A stretch of 64,000 nucleotides of DNA from Glycomyces harbinensis. GTDB lineage: Bacteria > Actinomycetota > Actinomycetes > Mycobacteriales > Micromonosporaceae. Location: assembly GCF_900101745.1 (NCBI RefSeq), contig NZ_FNAD01000001.1, positions 124,001-188,000 on the forward strand, in the 5' to 3' direction. Below the pieces are notes generated by a model that worked only from the letters and a program-made list of their open reading frames with translations, was not told where the DNA came from and did not search any database. Shown here piece by piece: positions 15,249 to 24,360 of the stretch. How positions within the stretch are numbered: position 1 is the stretch's first letter; each line of letters opens with the position of its first letter. The translations under genes and the position numbers were made by a program.

Positions 15249-16256
15249 TCACTGATCGGTGTCGCGCTTACATGTCGTGGATCTAGCGGGTTCGTGCTCC
15301 GGTTGGTCGATGAGCATGGCCGCGAAGCCGTCGAGGTGTCTCGCGAGCGCGTACTCGAACCGCCCGTCGAGGTCGGTGACGGCGTCCTCGGGGACCGCGG
15401 CCAGGAGCGGGAAGCGGCCGCCCTCCATCAGAGCGTCCGTCTGCTCGCGCCGGGCCCGGCGCCAGCGGTCGAGGCTCACGCCGCTCTCCTGCTCGGCCTC
15501 GATCTCGTCGGCCATCGACAGCGCGGCGCTGATGACGATCGCGTGCAGCGTCATCGCCTCCTGAAAACGGGTGCGCGGCGACAGGCCCAGCCCGTCGAGC
15601 GCCCGCAGCGTCCACTCGGTGTGGGCGGCCAGTCCCGGGACCAGCAGCGGCCGCGTGAACGAGACGGCGCGCGCGAGCCACAGGTGCTTGCGCGCCAGCC
15701 GCCATTGCAGGCGCGCCATGAGTTCGAGCTTGGCCCGCCACCCGTCGGGGCCCGGCTCGGGCAGGTCGTCCCCGACGACCTCGTCGACCATCTGCGCCAC
15801 CAGCTCCTCCTTGGTCGCCACGTGCCGGTACAGCGACATCGGGCCCACGCCCAGCTCGGCGGCGAGGCGGCGCATGGTGACCGACTCCAGGCCCTCGCGG
15901 TCGGCGACGGCGACCGCGGTCCGCCGGATCAGCGCCGCCGTCAACGGCGGCGGGAGCCTCCCCGGCCGCGCGGCCGGTCGCCGGGCGGGCATCGCGGCCG
16001 CGACCTCGCGCTCGGCAGCGTCGCCCGCGACAGGCCCGCTGACCACGGTTCCGGCGCCGACGCGCGTCTCCACGAGCCCTTCGTCGCGCAGCACCGCCAT
16101 GACCCGGTTCGCGGTCGCGAGCGCGACGCCCCACCGCTGGGCGATCCGGCGCACCGAAGGCACACGGTCGCCCGGACGCAGATCGCCCGCGGCGATCCCG
16201 GACCGGATCTCGGCGGCGATCTGCCGGTACGGCGGTTCTGGCACCGGTGACGACAC
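15249..16256 (-). CDS. GntR-TetR fusion transcriptional regulator
   Basis: The protein has 335 residues and two DNA-binding domains. Residues 8-75 are a GntR winged helix (YRQIAAEIRSGIAAGDLRPGDRVPSVRRIAQRWGVALATANRVMAVL). Residues 105-160 are a TetR helix-turn-helix (VTMRRLAAELGVGPMSLYRHVATKEELV), followed by a TetR_C_1-type ligand domain. This tandem is known in actinobacteria, where such proteins often control efflux or detoxification genes. It is divergent from the GNAT acetyltransferase and hydrolase genes, with an inverted repeat between them (16305-16334) as the likely operator. It presumably represses itself and that pair until a small molecule binds. Confidence 0.88.
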   Translation of the reverse strand: MSSPVPEPPYRQIAAEIRSGIAAGDLRPGDRVPSVRRIAQRWGVALATANRVMAVLRDEGLVETRVGAGTVVSGPVAGDAAEREVAAAMPARRPAARPGRLPPPLTAALIRRTAVAVADREGLESVTMRRLAAELGVGPMSLYRHVATKEELVAQMVDEVVGDDLPEPGPDGWRAKLELMARLQWRLARKHLWLARAVSFTRPLLVPGLAAHTEWTLRALDGLGLSPRTRFQEAMTLHAIVISAALSMADEIEAEQESGVSLDRWRRARREQTDALMEGGRFPLLAAVPEDAVTDLDGRFEYALARHLDGFAAMLIDQPEHEPARSTTCKRDTDQ

Positions 16257-16304
16257 GGGTTCCTCCGATCTCGGGCGCCCACGCGCGCACCGCTCGCCGC
16301 AATC

Positions 16305-16334
16305 GTACTAGATCACTCGGCCATGCACTAGTAC
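16305..16334. promoter_or_regulatory. Inverted-repeat operator of the GntR-TetR regulator
   Basis: GTACTAG (16305-16311) and CTAGTAC (16328-16334) are perfect arms separated by 16 bases, in the 133-base gap between two divergent genes. The site lies 48 bases from the regulator's start. GntR proteins typically bind such GTAC/CTAG dyads. Confidence 0.55.
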
Positions 16335-16389
16335 ACTTCTTACTGTTTACGTTTGCTTTCAGCGAGGTTCGCGTGGATACGATGTACGC

Positions 16390-16998
16390 ATGGCACCTGA
16401 TACACCGTACGCGCCGGTCTGGAGGATCGGGCCCGCGAGCCGCGACGCGGTCGTCGACGTCCTCGCCGACGCCTTCCGCGCCGACCCGCTCGCCGCATGG
16501 CTCTTCCCCGACCGCATCAGCCGCACCCACTACCAGGCCGGGTTCTACGGGTCGCTCCTCGACCACCCCGCCGCCGAGACCCACCTCGCCGGCGACGCCG
16601 CCGCGATCTGGCTCGACCTCGCCCCCGGACGGCACCTCGGCGACCCCGCCCAGGAGGCCGCACCCGAAGACCCGGCCCTCGCGCGCCTGCACGCCCTCGG
16701 CGCGGCCCTCGCGCCCCGCCACCCCGCCGGACCGCACCTGTACCTCGCCGTCATGGGCGTCGCCGCCTCCCGGCAGGGCTCCGGCCTCGGCACGTCCCTG
16801 ATGCGCCACCGGCTCGACCAGGCCGACCGCGACGGCGTCGGCACCTACCTCGAAGCGAGCTCGCCGCGCAGCCGCGCCTTCTACCTCCGCCACGGCTTCG
16901 CCGACCTCGGCGAACCCGTGCGCCTCGCCGACGCGCCACCGCTCTTCCCCATGTGGCGGCACCCCGCCGCCGATACCCGTCCCGTCCACCGCCGATAG
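16390..16998 (+). CDS. GNAT-family N-acetyltransferase
   Basis: The protein has 202 residues. The acetyl-CoA-binding core is visible as LYLAVMGVAASRQGSGLGTSLMRHRLDQAD (about residues 117-146), with motif A as Q/R-x-x-G-x-G (RQGSGLG). Motif B follows as YLEASSPRSRAFYLRHGFADLG. It resembles the acetyltransferases that sit beside regulators and act on small amines or antibiotics; the substrate is unknown. It is followed after 15 bases by an alpha/beta hydrolase, so the two form an operon likely under the divergent GntR-TetR regulator. Confidence 0.85.
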   Translation: MAPDTPYAPVWRIGPASRDAVVDVLADAFRADPLAAWLFPDRISRTHYQAGFYGSLLDHPAAETHLAGDAAAIWLDLAPGRHLGDPAQEAAPEDPALARLHALGAALAPRHPAGPHLYLAVMGVAASRQGSGLGTSLMRHRLDQADRDGVGTYLEASSPRSRAFYLRHGFADLGEPVRLADAPPLFPMWRHPAADTRPVHRR

Positions 16999-17013
16999 AA
17001 GGAAACCGACACC

Positions 17014-17892
17014 ATGACCACCACCGACCGCAAGTCCACGCCCACACTCGTGTTCGTCCACGGCACCCACGTCTCCTCCTTCAGCTGGGTCGGACTCACG
17101 AGCGAACTGACCCTCCGCGGGTTCCGCACCGTCGCCGTCGACCTCCCCGGCCACGGCATCGACGGGTTCTTCCCGCGCTCCTACCAAGCGCCGCAAGACC
17201 TCGCCGCGCTCGCGAAGGAACCCTCCCCGCTCGCGGCCTACACCGCCGAGGACTACGCCGAGCACGTCGTCGAAGTCGTGCGCCGCGCCCGCCGCAACGG
17301 GCCCGTGGTCCTCGTCGGCTCCAGCCAGGGCGGCGTCACCCTCAGTCGCGTCGGCAGCGCCGTCCCCGAACTCATCGACCGCATCGTCTACATCGGGGCC
17401 TACTGCTGCGTCGACCTGCCGACCATGGCCGCCTACCTCGCCGAACCCGAGAACGCCGACAGCCTCATCGACAAGGTCACCGCGGCGCTCGCCGGCGACC
17501 CCGCCGAACTCGGCGTGGCCCGCATCAACTGGCGCACCGCCGACGCCGCGCTGCTCGACGGCATCCGCGACTGCCTCGCCGGCGGCCTGTCCGATGAGGA
17601 GCTGACCCGCCTCCTCAACCTCTTCCAGCCCGACGAGCCCGTGGCCATCCCCTACGGCGAGGTCCGGGTCGAAGCCGACCGGTGGGGCCGCATCCCGCGG
17701 ACCTACGTGCGCCTCACCGAGGACCGCCTGATCCCGCCGGCCCTCCAGGACCGGTTCATCGCCGAGGCCGACCGCCTCACCCCGCACAACCCGACCGAGG
17801 TCCACTCCGTCCCCGCGCCGCACGTCGGGCCCTTCTACCGCCCCGACATCATCGAGATCTTCGCCGAGATCGCCGAGCGCGCCGCCCGGTAG
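17014..17892 (+). CDS. Alpha/beta-fold hydrolase
   Basis: The protein has 292 residues from ATG 17014, with an AGAAGGAAA RBS. The oxyanion strand is VFVHGTHVSSFSW. The nucleophile elbow is GSSQGG (about residues 109-114), with Ser111 or Ser112 region as nucleophile. The catalytic His is likely in PAPHVGPFYRPD near the C-terminus. It belongs to the EstC/AB-hydrolase_1-like esterases of plant-hydroxynitrile-lyase type. No signal peptide is present, so it is cytoplasmic. It is probably co-transcribed with the upstream acetyltransferase. The substrate is unknown. Confidence 0.85.
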   Translation: MTTTDRKSTPTLVFVHGTHVSSFSWVGLTSELTLRGFRTVAVDLPGHGIDGFFPRSYQAPQDLAALAKEPSPLAAYTAEDYAEHVVEVVRRARRNGPVVLVGSSQGGVTLSRVGSAVPELIDRIVYIGAYCCVDLPTMAAYLAEPENADSLIDKVTAALAGDPAELGVARINWRTADAALLDGIRDCLAGGLSDEELTRLLNLFQPDEPVAIPYGEVRVEADRWGRIPRTYVRLTEDRLIPPALQDRFIAEADRLTPHNPTEVHSVPAPHVGPFYRPDIIEIFAEIAERAAR

Positions 17893-17930
17893 CGCCGCCG
17901 AGGTCGCGCCGCCCCCGCGGCGGCGCCGAC

Positions 17931-17975
17931 GCGCGGGCCCCCGAAGCCTCCCCGGGCGACCCCGGGGGCCCGCGC
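17931..17975 (+). terminator. GC-rich hairpin after the hydrolase gene
   Basis: Arms GCGCGGGCCCCCG (17931-17943) and CGGGGGCCCGCGC (17963-17975) are perfectly complementary with a 19-base loop, about 40 bases after the stop codon. No T-tract follows, as is common for actinobacterial terminators. Confidence 0.6.
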
Positions 17976-18080
17976 CCCTCACCGGACGGTCGAATGTGAC
18001 ACGGCCACGGTCCCCGAGCCGTTCCGGCGCTCCGCCGCTATGCTCGTCGGCATGGACGATTCTCCTAGTCATAAACCCTG

Positions 18081-18133
18081 GCTCACCTCGGGGCGGCCAA
18101 TGCCGGTTCCCGCCACGCCGCAGCGAGGTGAGC
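18081..18133 (+). promoter_or_regulatory. 5' leader hairpin that pairs with the RBS of the CNNM gene
   Basis: GCTCACCTCG (18081-18090) is perfectly complementary to CGAGGTGAGC (18124-18133), which contains the Shine-Dalgarno GAGGTG in front of the TTG start at 18135. The 33-base loop (18091-18123) can fold further (GGCGG with CCGCC). When formed, the stem would hide the ribosome site. This suggests translational control, perhaps by a divalent metal, a protein or temperature. It does not obviously match a riboswitch class I know. Confidence 0.55.
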
Positions 18134-18134
18134 G

Positions 18135-19502
18135 TTGAGTACGGAAGTCTGGGGCATCCTCGCCGGGGTCGTTCTGACCGTCGGCACCGGACTGTTCGTC
18201 GCCTCCGAGTTCGCGCTGGTCAACCTCGACCGCGCCGAACTGGAACGTCGCCGATCGCGCGGTGAGAAGGGCCTGAGCCCGACCATCAAGGCGCTGAAAG
18301 TGACCTCTACGCACCTGTCCAGCGCGCAGCTGGGCATCACCCTCACCACACTCCTCGCCGGCTACACCTTCGAGCCGGCCATCTCCTCGCTGCTGCGCGA
18401 ACCGCTCCTCGGGCTCGGCGCCGCCGAGTCCGCGGTCGGCGCGATCGGCGCCGTCATCGGCGTGACCCTCGCGACGCTGTTCTCGATGATCCTCGGCGAA
18501 CTCGTGCCGAAGAACTTCGCGCTCGCGGTGCCGCTGGCGACGGCGAAGCTCGTGGTCCCGTTCCAGATCGGCTTCACCTTCGTGTTCAAACCGATCATCG
18601 CGCTCTTCAACGGCACGGCGAACCGGGTGATCCGGTCGATGGGCATCGAACCGAAGGAAGAGCTCTCCGGCGCGCGCAGCGCCGAGGAGCTCAGCTTCCT
18701 GATCCGGCGCTCGGCCACCGAAGGCTCGCTGGACCGGGACGAGGCGGCGATGCTGCACCGGACCCTGACGTTCTCCACCCACACCGCCGCCGAGGTCATG
18801 ACCCCGCGAGTGCGGGCCGTGACGCTCGAACGCGACGCCAGCGCGGCCGACGTCATCGCCGAGTCGGCCCGGACCGGCCACTCCCGGTTCCCGATCCTCG
18901 GCGAGGACGTCGACGACGTCATCGGCGTCGTCCACGTCAAGACCGCGTACGGCGTCGAGTTCGACCGGCGCGAATCGGTTCCGGTGGGCGACCTGATGTC
19001 CGAACCGCTGAAGGTCCCCGAGACCGCCGGCGTCGGATCGCTGCTGGGCACGCTCCGCGGCCGCGGCTTCCAGATCGCGGTCGTCATCGACGAGCACGGC
19101 GGCACCGCCGGCATCGTCACCCTCGAAGACCTCGTCGAGGAACTGCTCGGCGAGGTTCAGGACGAGCACGACCAGCTGCAGCGCCACATCCTCAGACAGG
19201 CCGACTCGATCCTGCTGGTCGGCTCGCTGCGGCCCGACGAGCTGTGGGAGCGCGCGGGCGTGCGCATCCCCGAGGGCGAGGACTACGAGACCGTCGCCGG
19301 CTACGTCCTCGACGTGCTCGAACGCATCCCCGCCCCCGGCGAGGAGGTCCGGATCGAACGCGGCCGGCTCCGCGTGGACCGCCTGACCGGCTCGCGCATC
19401 GACCGCCTCCGCTACCTGCCCGACGACAAGGCGACCGACCCCGCCTTCGGCGGGACCCGCGAGCGCATCCTCGAATCCTTCGAGCAGGAGGCGAACCGAT
19501 GA
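18135..19502 (+). CDS. CNNM/CorC-type membrane protein with CBS domains (first of two)
   Basis: The protein has 455 residues from TTG 18135. Residues 1-190 form the DUF21/CNNM membrane domain, with the signature FVASEFALVNLDRAELERR and LGELVPKNFALAVP. Residues about 205-330 hold a CBS pair (EVMTPRVRAVTLERDAS, SRFPILGEDVDDVIGVVHVK). The end is a CorC_HlyC domain (DELWERAGVRIPEGEDYETVAGYVLDVL). CNNM proteins act in Mg2+ and possibly other divalent-cation efflux, with CBS domains binding nucleotides. The gene overlaps the next by ATGA, so they are co-translated. The start lies in a hairpin (see 18081-18133). Confidence 0.92.
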   Translation: MSTEVWGILAGVVLTVGTGLFVASEFALVNLDRAELERRRSRGEKGLSPTIKALKVTSTHLSSAQLGITLTTLLAGYTFEPAISSLLREPLLGLGAAESAVGAIGAVIGVTLATLFSMILGELVPKNFALAVPLATAKLVVPFQIGFTFVFKPIIALFNGTANRVIRSMGIEPKEELSGARSAEELSFLIRRSATEGSLDRDEAAMLHRTLTFSTHTAAEVMTPRVRAVTLERDASAADVIAESARTGHSRFPILGEDVDDVIGVVHVKTAYGVEFDRRESVPVGDLMSEPLKVPETAGVGSLLGTLRGRGFQIAVVIDEHGGTAGIVTLEDLVEELLGEVQDEHDQLQRHILRQADSILLVGSLRPDELWERAGVRIPEGEDYETVAGYVLDVLERIPAPGEEVRIERGRLRVDRLTGSRIDRLRYLPDDKATDPAFGGTRERILESFEQEANR

Positions 19503-20542
19503 GCGAGTACCTCCCCGGACTGATCTGGCTGGTGGTCCTCCTGGTCGCCAACGCCTTCTTCGTCGGCGCCGAGTTCGCCGTCATCTCCGCGCGCCGCTCG
19601 CAGATCGAGCCGCGCGCCGCCGAGGGCAGCCGTGCCGCCAAGACCACCCTGTGGGCCATGGAGCACGCGACGCTCATGCTCGCGACCAGCCAACTCGGCA
19701 TCACCGTGTGCTCGCTGGTGATCCTGAACGTGTCCGAACCGGCCATCCACCACCTCCTCGAATACCCGCTGGGGTGGACCGGCCTCACGCCGGGGATGGT
19801 CACCGGCATCGCGTTCGTCGTCGCGCTGCTGCTGGTCACGTTCCTGCACGTCGTGTTCGGCGAGATGATCCCGAAGAACACCGCGTTCTCGGTCCCCGAC
19901 CGGGCGGCGCTCATCCTCGCGCCGCCGCTGGTGTTCGTCTCGCGCGTGGTGCGCCCGCTCATCTGGTCGCTCAACGCGATCGCCAACGGCGTACTGCGGC
20001 TCTTCCGCGTCGAACCCAAGGACGAGGCGCAGAGCGCCTACACGATCGACGAGGTCGCGACCATCGTCGAGGAGTCCCAGCGCGAGGGCACCCTCGTGGA
20101 CGACTCCGGCACGCTGACGGCCGCGTTCGAGTTCACCGAGAAGACCGTCGCCGACGTCGAGGTCCCGATCGGCGAACTGGTCTCCCTGCCCGCCAACGCC
20201 ACGCCCCGCGACGTGCAGGAGGCCGTCTCGCGAAGCGGCTTCTCCCGCTACGTCATCGACGATCCGGAGGGGCCGCCGCGCTCGTACCTGCACCTGAAGG
20301 ACGTGCTCGACCTGACCGACGCCGATGCGCTCGATCAGCCGATCCCCGCCGACCGCCTCCGCGACCTCCCGGTCGTGTCCGGCCCCGACGAGCTCGAGGA
20401 CGGCCTGGCGCAGATCCGCGCCCAGGGCGCCCACGTCGCCCGCGTGACCGGCGCCGACGGCGCCACCACCGGCGTGCTCTTCCTGGAGGACATCGTGGAA
20501 GAGCTCATCGGCGAAGTCCAGGACGCCGCCGGCCGAGCCTGA
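19499..20542 (+). CDS. CNNM/CorC-type membrane protein with CBS domains (second of two)
   Basis: The protein has 347 residues from ATG 19499, overlapping the previous stop by four bases. It has the same DUF21 signature (FFVGAEFAVISARRSQIEPRA, FGEMIPKNTAFSVP) and a CBS region (ADVEVPIGELVSLPANAT, FSRYVIDDPEGPPRSYLHLKDV). It lacks the C-terminal CorC_HlyC domain of its partner. Tandem long/short pairs are usual in actinobacteria and probably act as a heterodimer in metal-ion homeostasis. A hairpin terminator follows at 20564. Confidence 0.9.
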   Translation: MSEYLPGLIWLVVLLVANAFFVGAEFAVISARRSQIEPRAAEGSRAAKTTLWAMEHATLMLATSQLGITVCSLVILNVSEPAIHHLLEYPLGWTGLTPGMVTGIAFVVALLLVTFLHVVFGEMIPKNTAFSVPDRAALILAPPLVFVSRVVRPLIWSLNAIANGVLRLFRVEPKDEAQSAYTIDEVATIVEESQREGTLVDDSGTLTAAFEFTEKTVADVEVPIGELVSLPANATPRDVQEAVSRSGFSRYVIDDPEGPPRSYLHLKDVLDLTDADALDQPIPADRLRDLPVVSGPDELEDGLAQIRAQGAHVARVTGADGATTGVLFLEDIVEELIGEVQDAAGRA

Positions 20543-20563
20543 CCGCATCTGAGACTGAGGACC

Positions 20564-20596
20564 GAGGCCCCGGCCGCCGACGGCGACCGGGGCCTC
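20564..20596. terminator. Hairpin terminator between convergent genes
   Basis: GAGGCCCCGG (20564-20573) and CCGGGGCCTC (20587-20596) pair perfectly around a 13-base loop, midway between the second CNNM gene and the GlxA-type regulator, which converge here. It probably serves both. Confidence 0.65.
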
Positions 20597-20631
20597 CGCG
20601 CTCCCTCGGAGGCCGTGGCCTCCGCGTCACC

Positions 20632-21630
20632 TCAGCCGTGCTCCGCGACCGCAATCCCCGCGAACGTCCGCCGATACGCGCTCGGCGAGACCCCCAGGGC
20701 CGCTTGGAAATGCAACCGCAGCGACGCCGCCGACCCGAACCCGGCCTCGGCCGCCACCCGGTCGACCGACTCGCCGCTGCGCTCCAGCAGGTGCCGGGCC
20801 CGCTCCAGGCGCTGGTGCAGCAGCCACCGCTGCGGCGACGTGCCGACCTCCTCCCGGAACCGGCGCGTGAACGTCCGCACGCTCATCGCCTCGCACTCGG
20901 CCAGCTGCCGCAGCGTCAACGGCTCATGGAGCCGGTCGAGCGCCCACGCCCGCGCCTTCCCCGTCGAGGTCGCGCCCGGCTCGGGGATCGGCCGCTCGAT
21001 GTACTGCGCCTGCCCGCCGTCGCGGTACGGCGGCACCACGGCCCGGCGCGCCACGCGGTTCGCGACCGCGACCCCGAAGTCCAGCCTCGTCATGTGCAGG
21101 CACAGGTCGAAGCCCGAAGCGACCCCCGCCGACGTCAGCACCCCGCCGTCCTCGGTGTACAGCACCTCGGGTTCCAGCCGCACCCGCGGATAGAGCCGCC
21201 GGAACCGCTCGGCCGCGTCCCAGTGGGTCGTCGCGCGCCGCCCGTCGAGCAGTCCGGCCGCCGCCAGCACGAACGAGCCCGTGCAGATCGAGGCGATCCG
21301 CGCCCCCGGGCGCACGAGCGCCAGCGCCTCCGCGAGCGCACCCGGCAGCCGTCCGTCCGTCCACGACTCGTCCGACTCGTGCGCCGAGGGGACCACGACC
21401 GTGTCGGCCTCCGCGAGCGCCTCGGGCCCGTGCGGGACGTTGACCGTGACATCGGTGTCCGTCCGGACCTCGCCCGCCTCGACCGCGCACGTCGCCACCT
21501 CGTACAGCGGCTCGCCCGCCGACTTCGCGGTCCCGAACACCCGGTGCGGGATGCCCAGCTCGACCGGCAGGAGGCCGTGGCGCACCAGGACCGCCACGCG
21601 GTGCCTGCCCGGATGCTGAAAAACCGTCAT
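20632..21630 (-). CDS. GlxA-type AraC-family regulator with DJ-1/PfpI domain
   Basis: The protein has 332 residues from ATG 21630 (MTVFQHPGRHRVAVLV); a longer frame to 21684 is unlikely. The N-terminal half is a glutamine-amidotransferase-like DJ-1/PfpI domain, with the nucleophile-elbow segment ARIASICTGSFVLAAAGLLDGRRATTHW. The C-terminal 110 residues are two AraC helix-turn-helix motifs (LTLRQLAECEAMSVRTFTRRFREEVGTSPQRWL and VDRVAAEAGFGSAASLRLHFQAALGVSPSAYR). Relatives regulate amine or amino-acid catabolism. It is divergent from an MFS transporter (71 bases apart), its likely target. Confidence 0.9.
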   Translation of the reverse strand: MTVFQHPGRHRVAVLVRHGLLPVELGIPHRVFGTAKSAGEPLYEVATCAVEAGEVRTDTDVTVNVPHGPEALAEADTVVVPSAHESDESWTDGRLPGALAEALALVRPGARIASICTGSFVLAAAGLLDGRRATTHWDAAERFRRLYPRVRLEPEVLYTEDGGVLTSAGVASGFDLCLHMTRLDFGVAVANRVARRAVVPPYRDGGQAQYIERPIPEPGATSTGKARAWALDRLHEPLTLRQLAECEAMSVRTFTRRFREEVGTSPQRWLLHQRLERARHLLERSGESVDRVAAEAGFGSAASLRLHFQAALGVSPSAYRRTFAGIAVAEHG

Positions 21631-21701
21631 GGCCCGATCCTCGCACATATTGGCCGTCGGGCCACTGGCCGCCTCCCGCCGCACCGGCGAAGCTTGACCT
21701 C

Positions 21702-23003
21702 ATGTCCATCGCCACCCCAGACGCCCCCCAGCAGCAGCGGCATCGGCCCGCGGGCCGCATCCACCTCGCCTGGTGGGTCGCCGCCGTCAGCTTCGTCGCG
21801 CTCGTCGGCGCCGCCGCCTTCCGCGCCACCCCGAGCGTCTTCATCGACCCCCTCCACCGGGAGTTCGGCTGGTCGCACGGCACGATCTCCATGGCGATCG
21901 CCGTGAACATCCTGCTCTACGGCCTCTTCTCGCCCTTCGCCTCCGCACTCCAGGAGCGCTACGGCATCCGCCGCGTCGTCGCCTGCGCCCTCACCCTCAT
22001 CGCCGTCGGCAGCGGCGTCACCATCTTCATGACCGCCTCCTGGCAGCTGGTCCTGTGCTGGGGCTTCATCGTCGGCATCGGCACCGGTTCGATGGCCATG
22101 GCGTTCGTCGCCACGATCACCAACCGGTGGTTCATCGCGCGCCGCGGGCTCGTCAGCGGCATCCTCACGGCGGGCTCGGCCGCCGGCCAGCTGGTCTTCC
22201 TCCCGCTCGTGGGCCTCCTGGTCGAAGGGCCCGGCTGGCGCGCCGCCGCGATCCTGGTCTCGCTCAGCGCGCTCGCGATGGTCCCTCTGGTGCTGCTGGT
22301 GGTCCGCGACCGGCCCGAGGACGCGGGCCTGCGCCCGTTCGGCGCCGGACCCGACTACGTGACGCCGGCGCCGCCGCAGTCGGGCGCCGCGCGCCGCACC
22401 CTCCGCGTCCTGTGGGAGGCGAGCGGGACCCGCGTGTTCTGGCTCCTCGCCGGGACGTTCGCGATCTGCGGCGCCTCCACGAACGGCCTGGTCGGCGCGC
22501 ACTTCGTGCCGGCCGCCCACGACCACGGGATGCCGTTGACGGCGGCCGCGTCGCTCCTGGCCGTCATCGGGTTCGTGGACCTGGTCGGGACGATCTTCTC
22601 GGGCTGGCTCACCGACCGGTTCGACCCGCGGGTCCTCCTGGCGGTCTACTACGCGCTGCGCGGGCTCTCGCTGCTGGCCCTGCCGTCGCTGTTCGCCGGG
22701 GACGTCAAGCCCCCGATGCTGTTCTTCATCGTGTTCTACGGGCTCGACTGGGTGGCGACCGTGCCGCCGACGATCGCGCTGTGCCGCGAGCACTTCGGCG
22801 AGGACGGCGCGGTCGTCTTCGGCTGGGTCCTGGCCTCGCACCAGGTCGGGGCGGCGCTCATCGCCTGGGGCGCCGGCTTCGTCAGGGACGCGACGGGGAA
22901 CTACGACCCGGCGTGGTTCACCGCGGGAGCGCTGTGCGCGCTCGCCGCGGTGATGTCCCTCATGGTCGGTCGCCGCGCGGCACCAGTCGCTGCAGCTGGG
23001 TGA
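21702..23003 (+). CDS. MFS transporter, OxlT/monocarboxylate-porter-like
   Basis: The protein has 433 residues with 12 predicted membrane helices. Features include [40 protein letters not shown] at the start, the loop motif [12 protein letters not shown] after helix 2, and [19 protein letters not shown] in the central repeat. This N-terminus is typical of the OFA/monocarboxylate porter branch of the major facilitator family. Its end overlaps the convergent alpha-hydroxy-acid dehydrogenase gene by 44 bases, which suggests, but does not prove, a role in lactate or 2-hydroxy-acid import. It is likely controlled by the divergent GlxA-type regulator. Confidence 0.85.
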   Translation: MSIATPDAPQQQRHRPAGRIHLAWWVAAVSFVALVGAAAFRATPSVFIDPLHREFGWSHGTISMAIAVNILLYGLFSPFASALQERYGIRRVVACALTLIAVGSGVTIFMTASWQLVLCWGFIVGIGTGSMAMAFVATITNRWFIARRGLVSGILTAGSAAGQLVFLPLVGLLVEGPGWRAAAILVSLSALAMVPLVLLVVRDRPEDAGLRPFGAGPDYVTPAPPQSGAARRTLRVLWEASGTRVFWLLAGTFAICGASTNGLVGAHFVPAAHDHGMPLTAAASLLAVIGFVDLVGTIFSGWLTDRFDPRVLLAVYYALRGLSLLALPSLFAGDVKPPMLFFIVFYGLDWVATVPPTIALCREHFGEDGAVVFGWVLASHQVGAALIAWGAGFVRDATGNYDPAWFTAGALCALAAVMSLMVGRRAAPVAAAG

Positions 23004-24204
23004 CGTGGCCCGGCTCGAGTTCGTCGAGGCTCGCGACGCCGAGCAGCTTCATGGTCCTGACGACCTCCTCCCGGAGGATCGCGACGGTGCGGTCGACGCC
23101 GTCGCGGCCTCCGGCCATGAGCCCGTACAGGTACGCCCTGCCGATCATGGTGAACCGCGCGCCGAGCGCGACGGCGGCGACGATGTCGGCGCCGGACATG
23201 ATCCCGGTGTCGAGGTGCACCTCGGTGTCCTTGCCGACCTCCTTCACCACCTGGGGGAGGAGGTGGAACGGGATGGGCGCGCGGTCGAGCTGGCGCCCGC
23301 CGTGGTTCGAGAGCGTGATCCCGTCGACGCCCATGTCCGCCAGGCGCTTGGCGTCGGCGACGGTCTGGACGCCCTTGACGACGAGCTTCCCGGGCCACTG
23401 CTCCTTGATCCAGGCCAGGTCCTCGTAGTCCACGGTGGGGTCGAACATGACGTCGAGCAGTTCGGCCACCGTGCCGGACCAGCGGCTCAGCGAGGCGAAC
23501 GCGAGCGGTTCGGTCGTGAGCATGTCGAACCACCAGTTGGGGTGCCTCGCCATGTCGAAGAACGTCTTGGCCGTCAGCTCCGGCGGGATCGCGAAGCCGT
23601 TGCGCTTGTCGCGCAGCCGGGCTCCGGCGACCGGCACGTCCACGGTGACCAGGAGCGTGTCGAACCCGGCCGCGGCGGCCCGTTCGACCAGGGCCATGGA
23701 CCGGTCGCGGTCCTTCCACATGTACAGCTGGAACCAGTGGCGCCCTTCGGGTCCGCCGACCTGGGCGACCTCTTCGATCGGGGTGGTGCCCATGGTCGAG
23801 AGGGCGAACGGGATGCCCGCGGCCGCGGCGGCCCCGGCTCCGGCGGTCTCGCCTTCGGTGTGCATCATGCGCGTGAACCCGGTGGGCGCGATGCCGAACG
23901 GCAGCTCGACGCGCCGCCCCAGGACGTCCCAGCCGGTGTCCACGGTCGAGACGTCGCGGAGGATCGCGGGGTGGAATTCGACGTCCTGGAAGGCCTGGCG
24001 GGCCCGCGCGAGGGACAGCTCGCCCTCGGCGGCGCCCTCGGTGTAGTCGAACGCGGCCCGGGGCGTGCGGCGCTTGGCGATGAGCCGCAGGTCGCCGATC
24101 GTCAGCGCGGCGCGCAGGCGCCGGCGCCTGCCGTTGAAGTCGGGCTTCTTGAACCGCACCAGGGGCAGGATGTCCTTGGGGCGGGGGAGCTGTCGCTTGG
24201 TCAT
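22960..24204 (-). CDS. FMN-dependent alpha-hydroxy-acid dehydrogenase/oxidase (LldD-like)
   Basis: The protein has 414 residues from ATG 24204 ([14 protein letters not shown]); an upstream ATG would add 33 non-typical residues. It shows the whole family pattern: [55 protein letters not shown], the catalytic His in [13 protein letters not shown], the phosphate-binding [18 protein letters not shown] and [13 protein letters not shown]. The enzyme oxidises L-2-hydroxy acids such as lactate or mandelate to 2-oxo acids via FMN. A LacI-type operator lies upstream (24289-24304). Confidence 0.93.
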   Translation of the reverse strand: MTKRQLPRPKDILPLVRFKKPDFNGRRRRLRAALTIGDLRLIAKRRTPRAAFDYTEGAAEGELSLARARQAFQDVEFHPAILRDVSTVDTGWDVLGRRVELPFGIAPTGFTRMMHTEGETAGAGAAAAAGIPFALSTMGTTPIEEVAQVGGPEGRHWFQLYMWKDRDRSMALVERAAAAGFDTLLVTVDVPVAGARLRDKRNGFAIPPELTAKTFFDMARHPNWWFDMLTTEPLAFASLSRWSGTVAELLDVMFDPTVDYEDLAWIKEQWPGKLVVKGVQTVADAKRLADMGVDGITLSNHGGRQLDRAPIPFHLLPQVVKEVGKDTEVHLDTGIMSGADIVAAVALGARFTMIGRAYLYGLMAGGRDGVDRTVAILREEVVRTMKLLGVASLDELEPGHVTQLQRLVPRGDRP

Positions 24205-24288
24205 ATGAGGGCCTATCGAACGGGTCGGTTGAGTGCACCTTATGGGGACGGCGTCGGGGCGATGCGGAGGGTACACCCCGCGCGATCG

Positions 24289-24304
24289 ATTAAAACGTTT
24301 CAAT
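24289..24304. promoter_or_regulatory. LacI/CcpA-type operator
   Basis: ATTAAAACGTTTCAAT carries the AACGTT core of LacI-family operators with near-symmetric flanks. It sits 85 bases upstream of the alpha-hydroxy-acid dehydrogenase start in an unusually AT-rich patch. The LacI-family gene at 25877 is a possible binder. Confidence 0.5.
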
Positions 24305-24360
24305 CCGGCGGACGAGTAGAACCCTAAGTCAGCGTCCCGCCGTAGTCAACCCGGTGGCGC

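Noticed and set aside
15283-18072. 929-residue minus-strand frame
   Set aside because: It is a GC-biased shadow through the GntR-TetR, GNAT and hydrolase genes; its peptides lack any known motif.
18081-18133. M-box or yybP-type riboswitch
   Set aside because: The leader is too short and lacks conserved elements that I could match; only the RBS-pairing stem is claimed.
20632-24204. GlxA-MFS-hydroxy-acid dehydrogenase as one operon
   Set aside because: The genes point in opposite directions and overlap at the convergent MFS and dehydrogenase ends; only possible functional linkage is noted.
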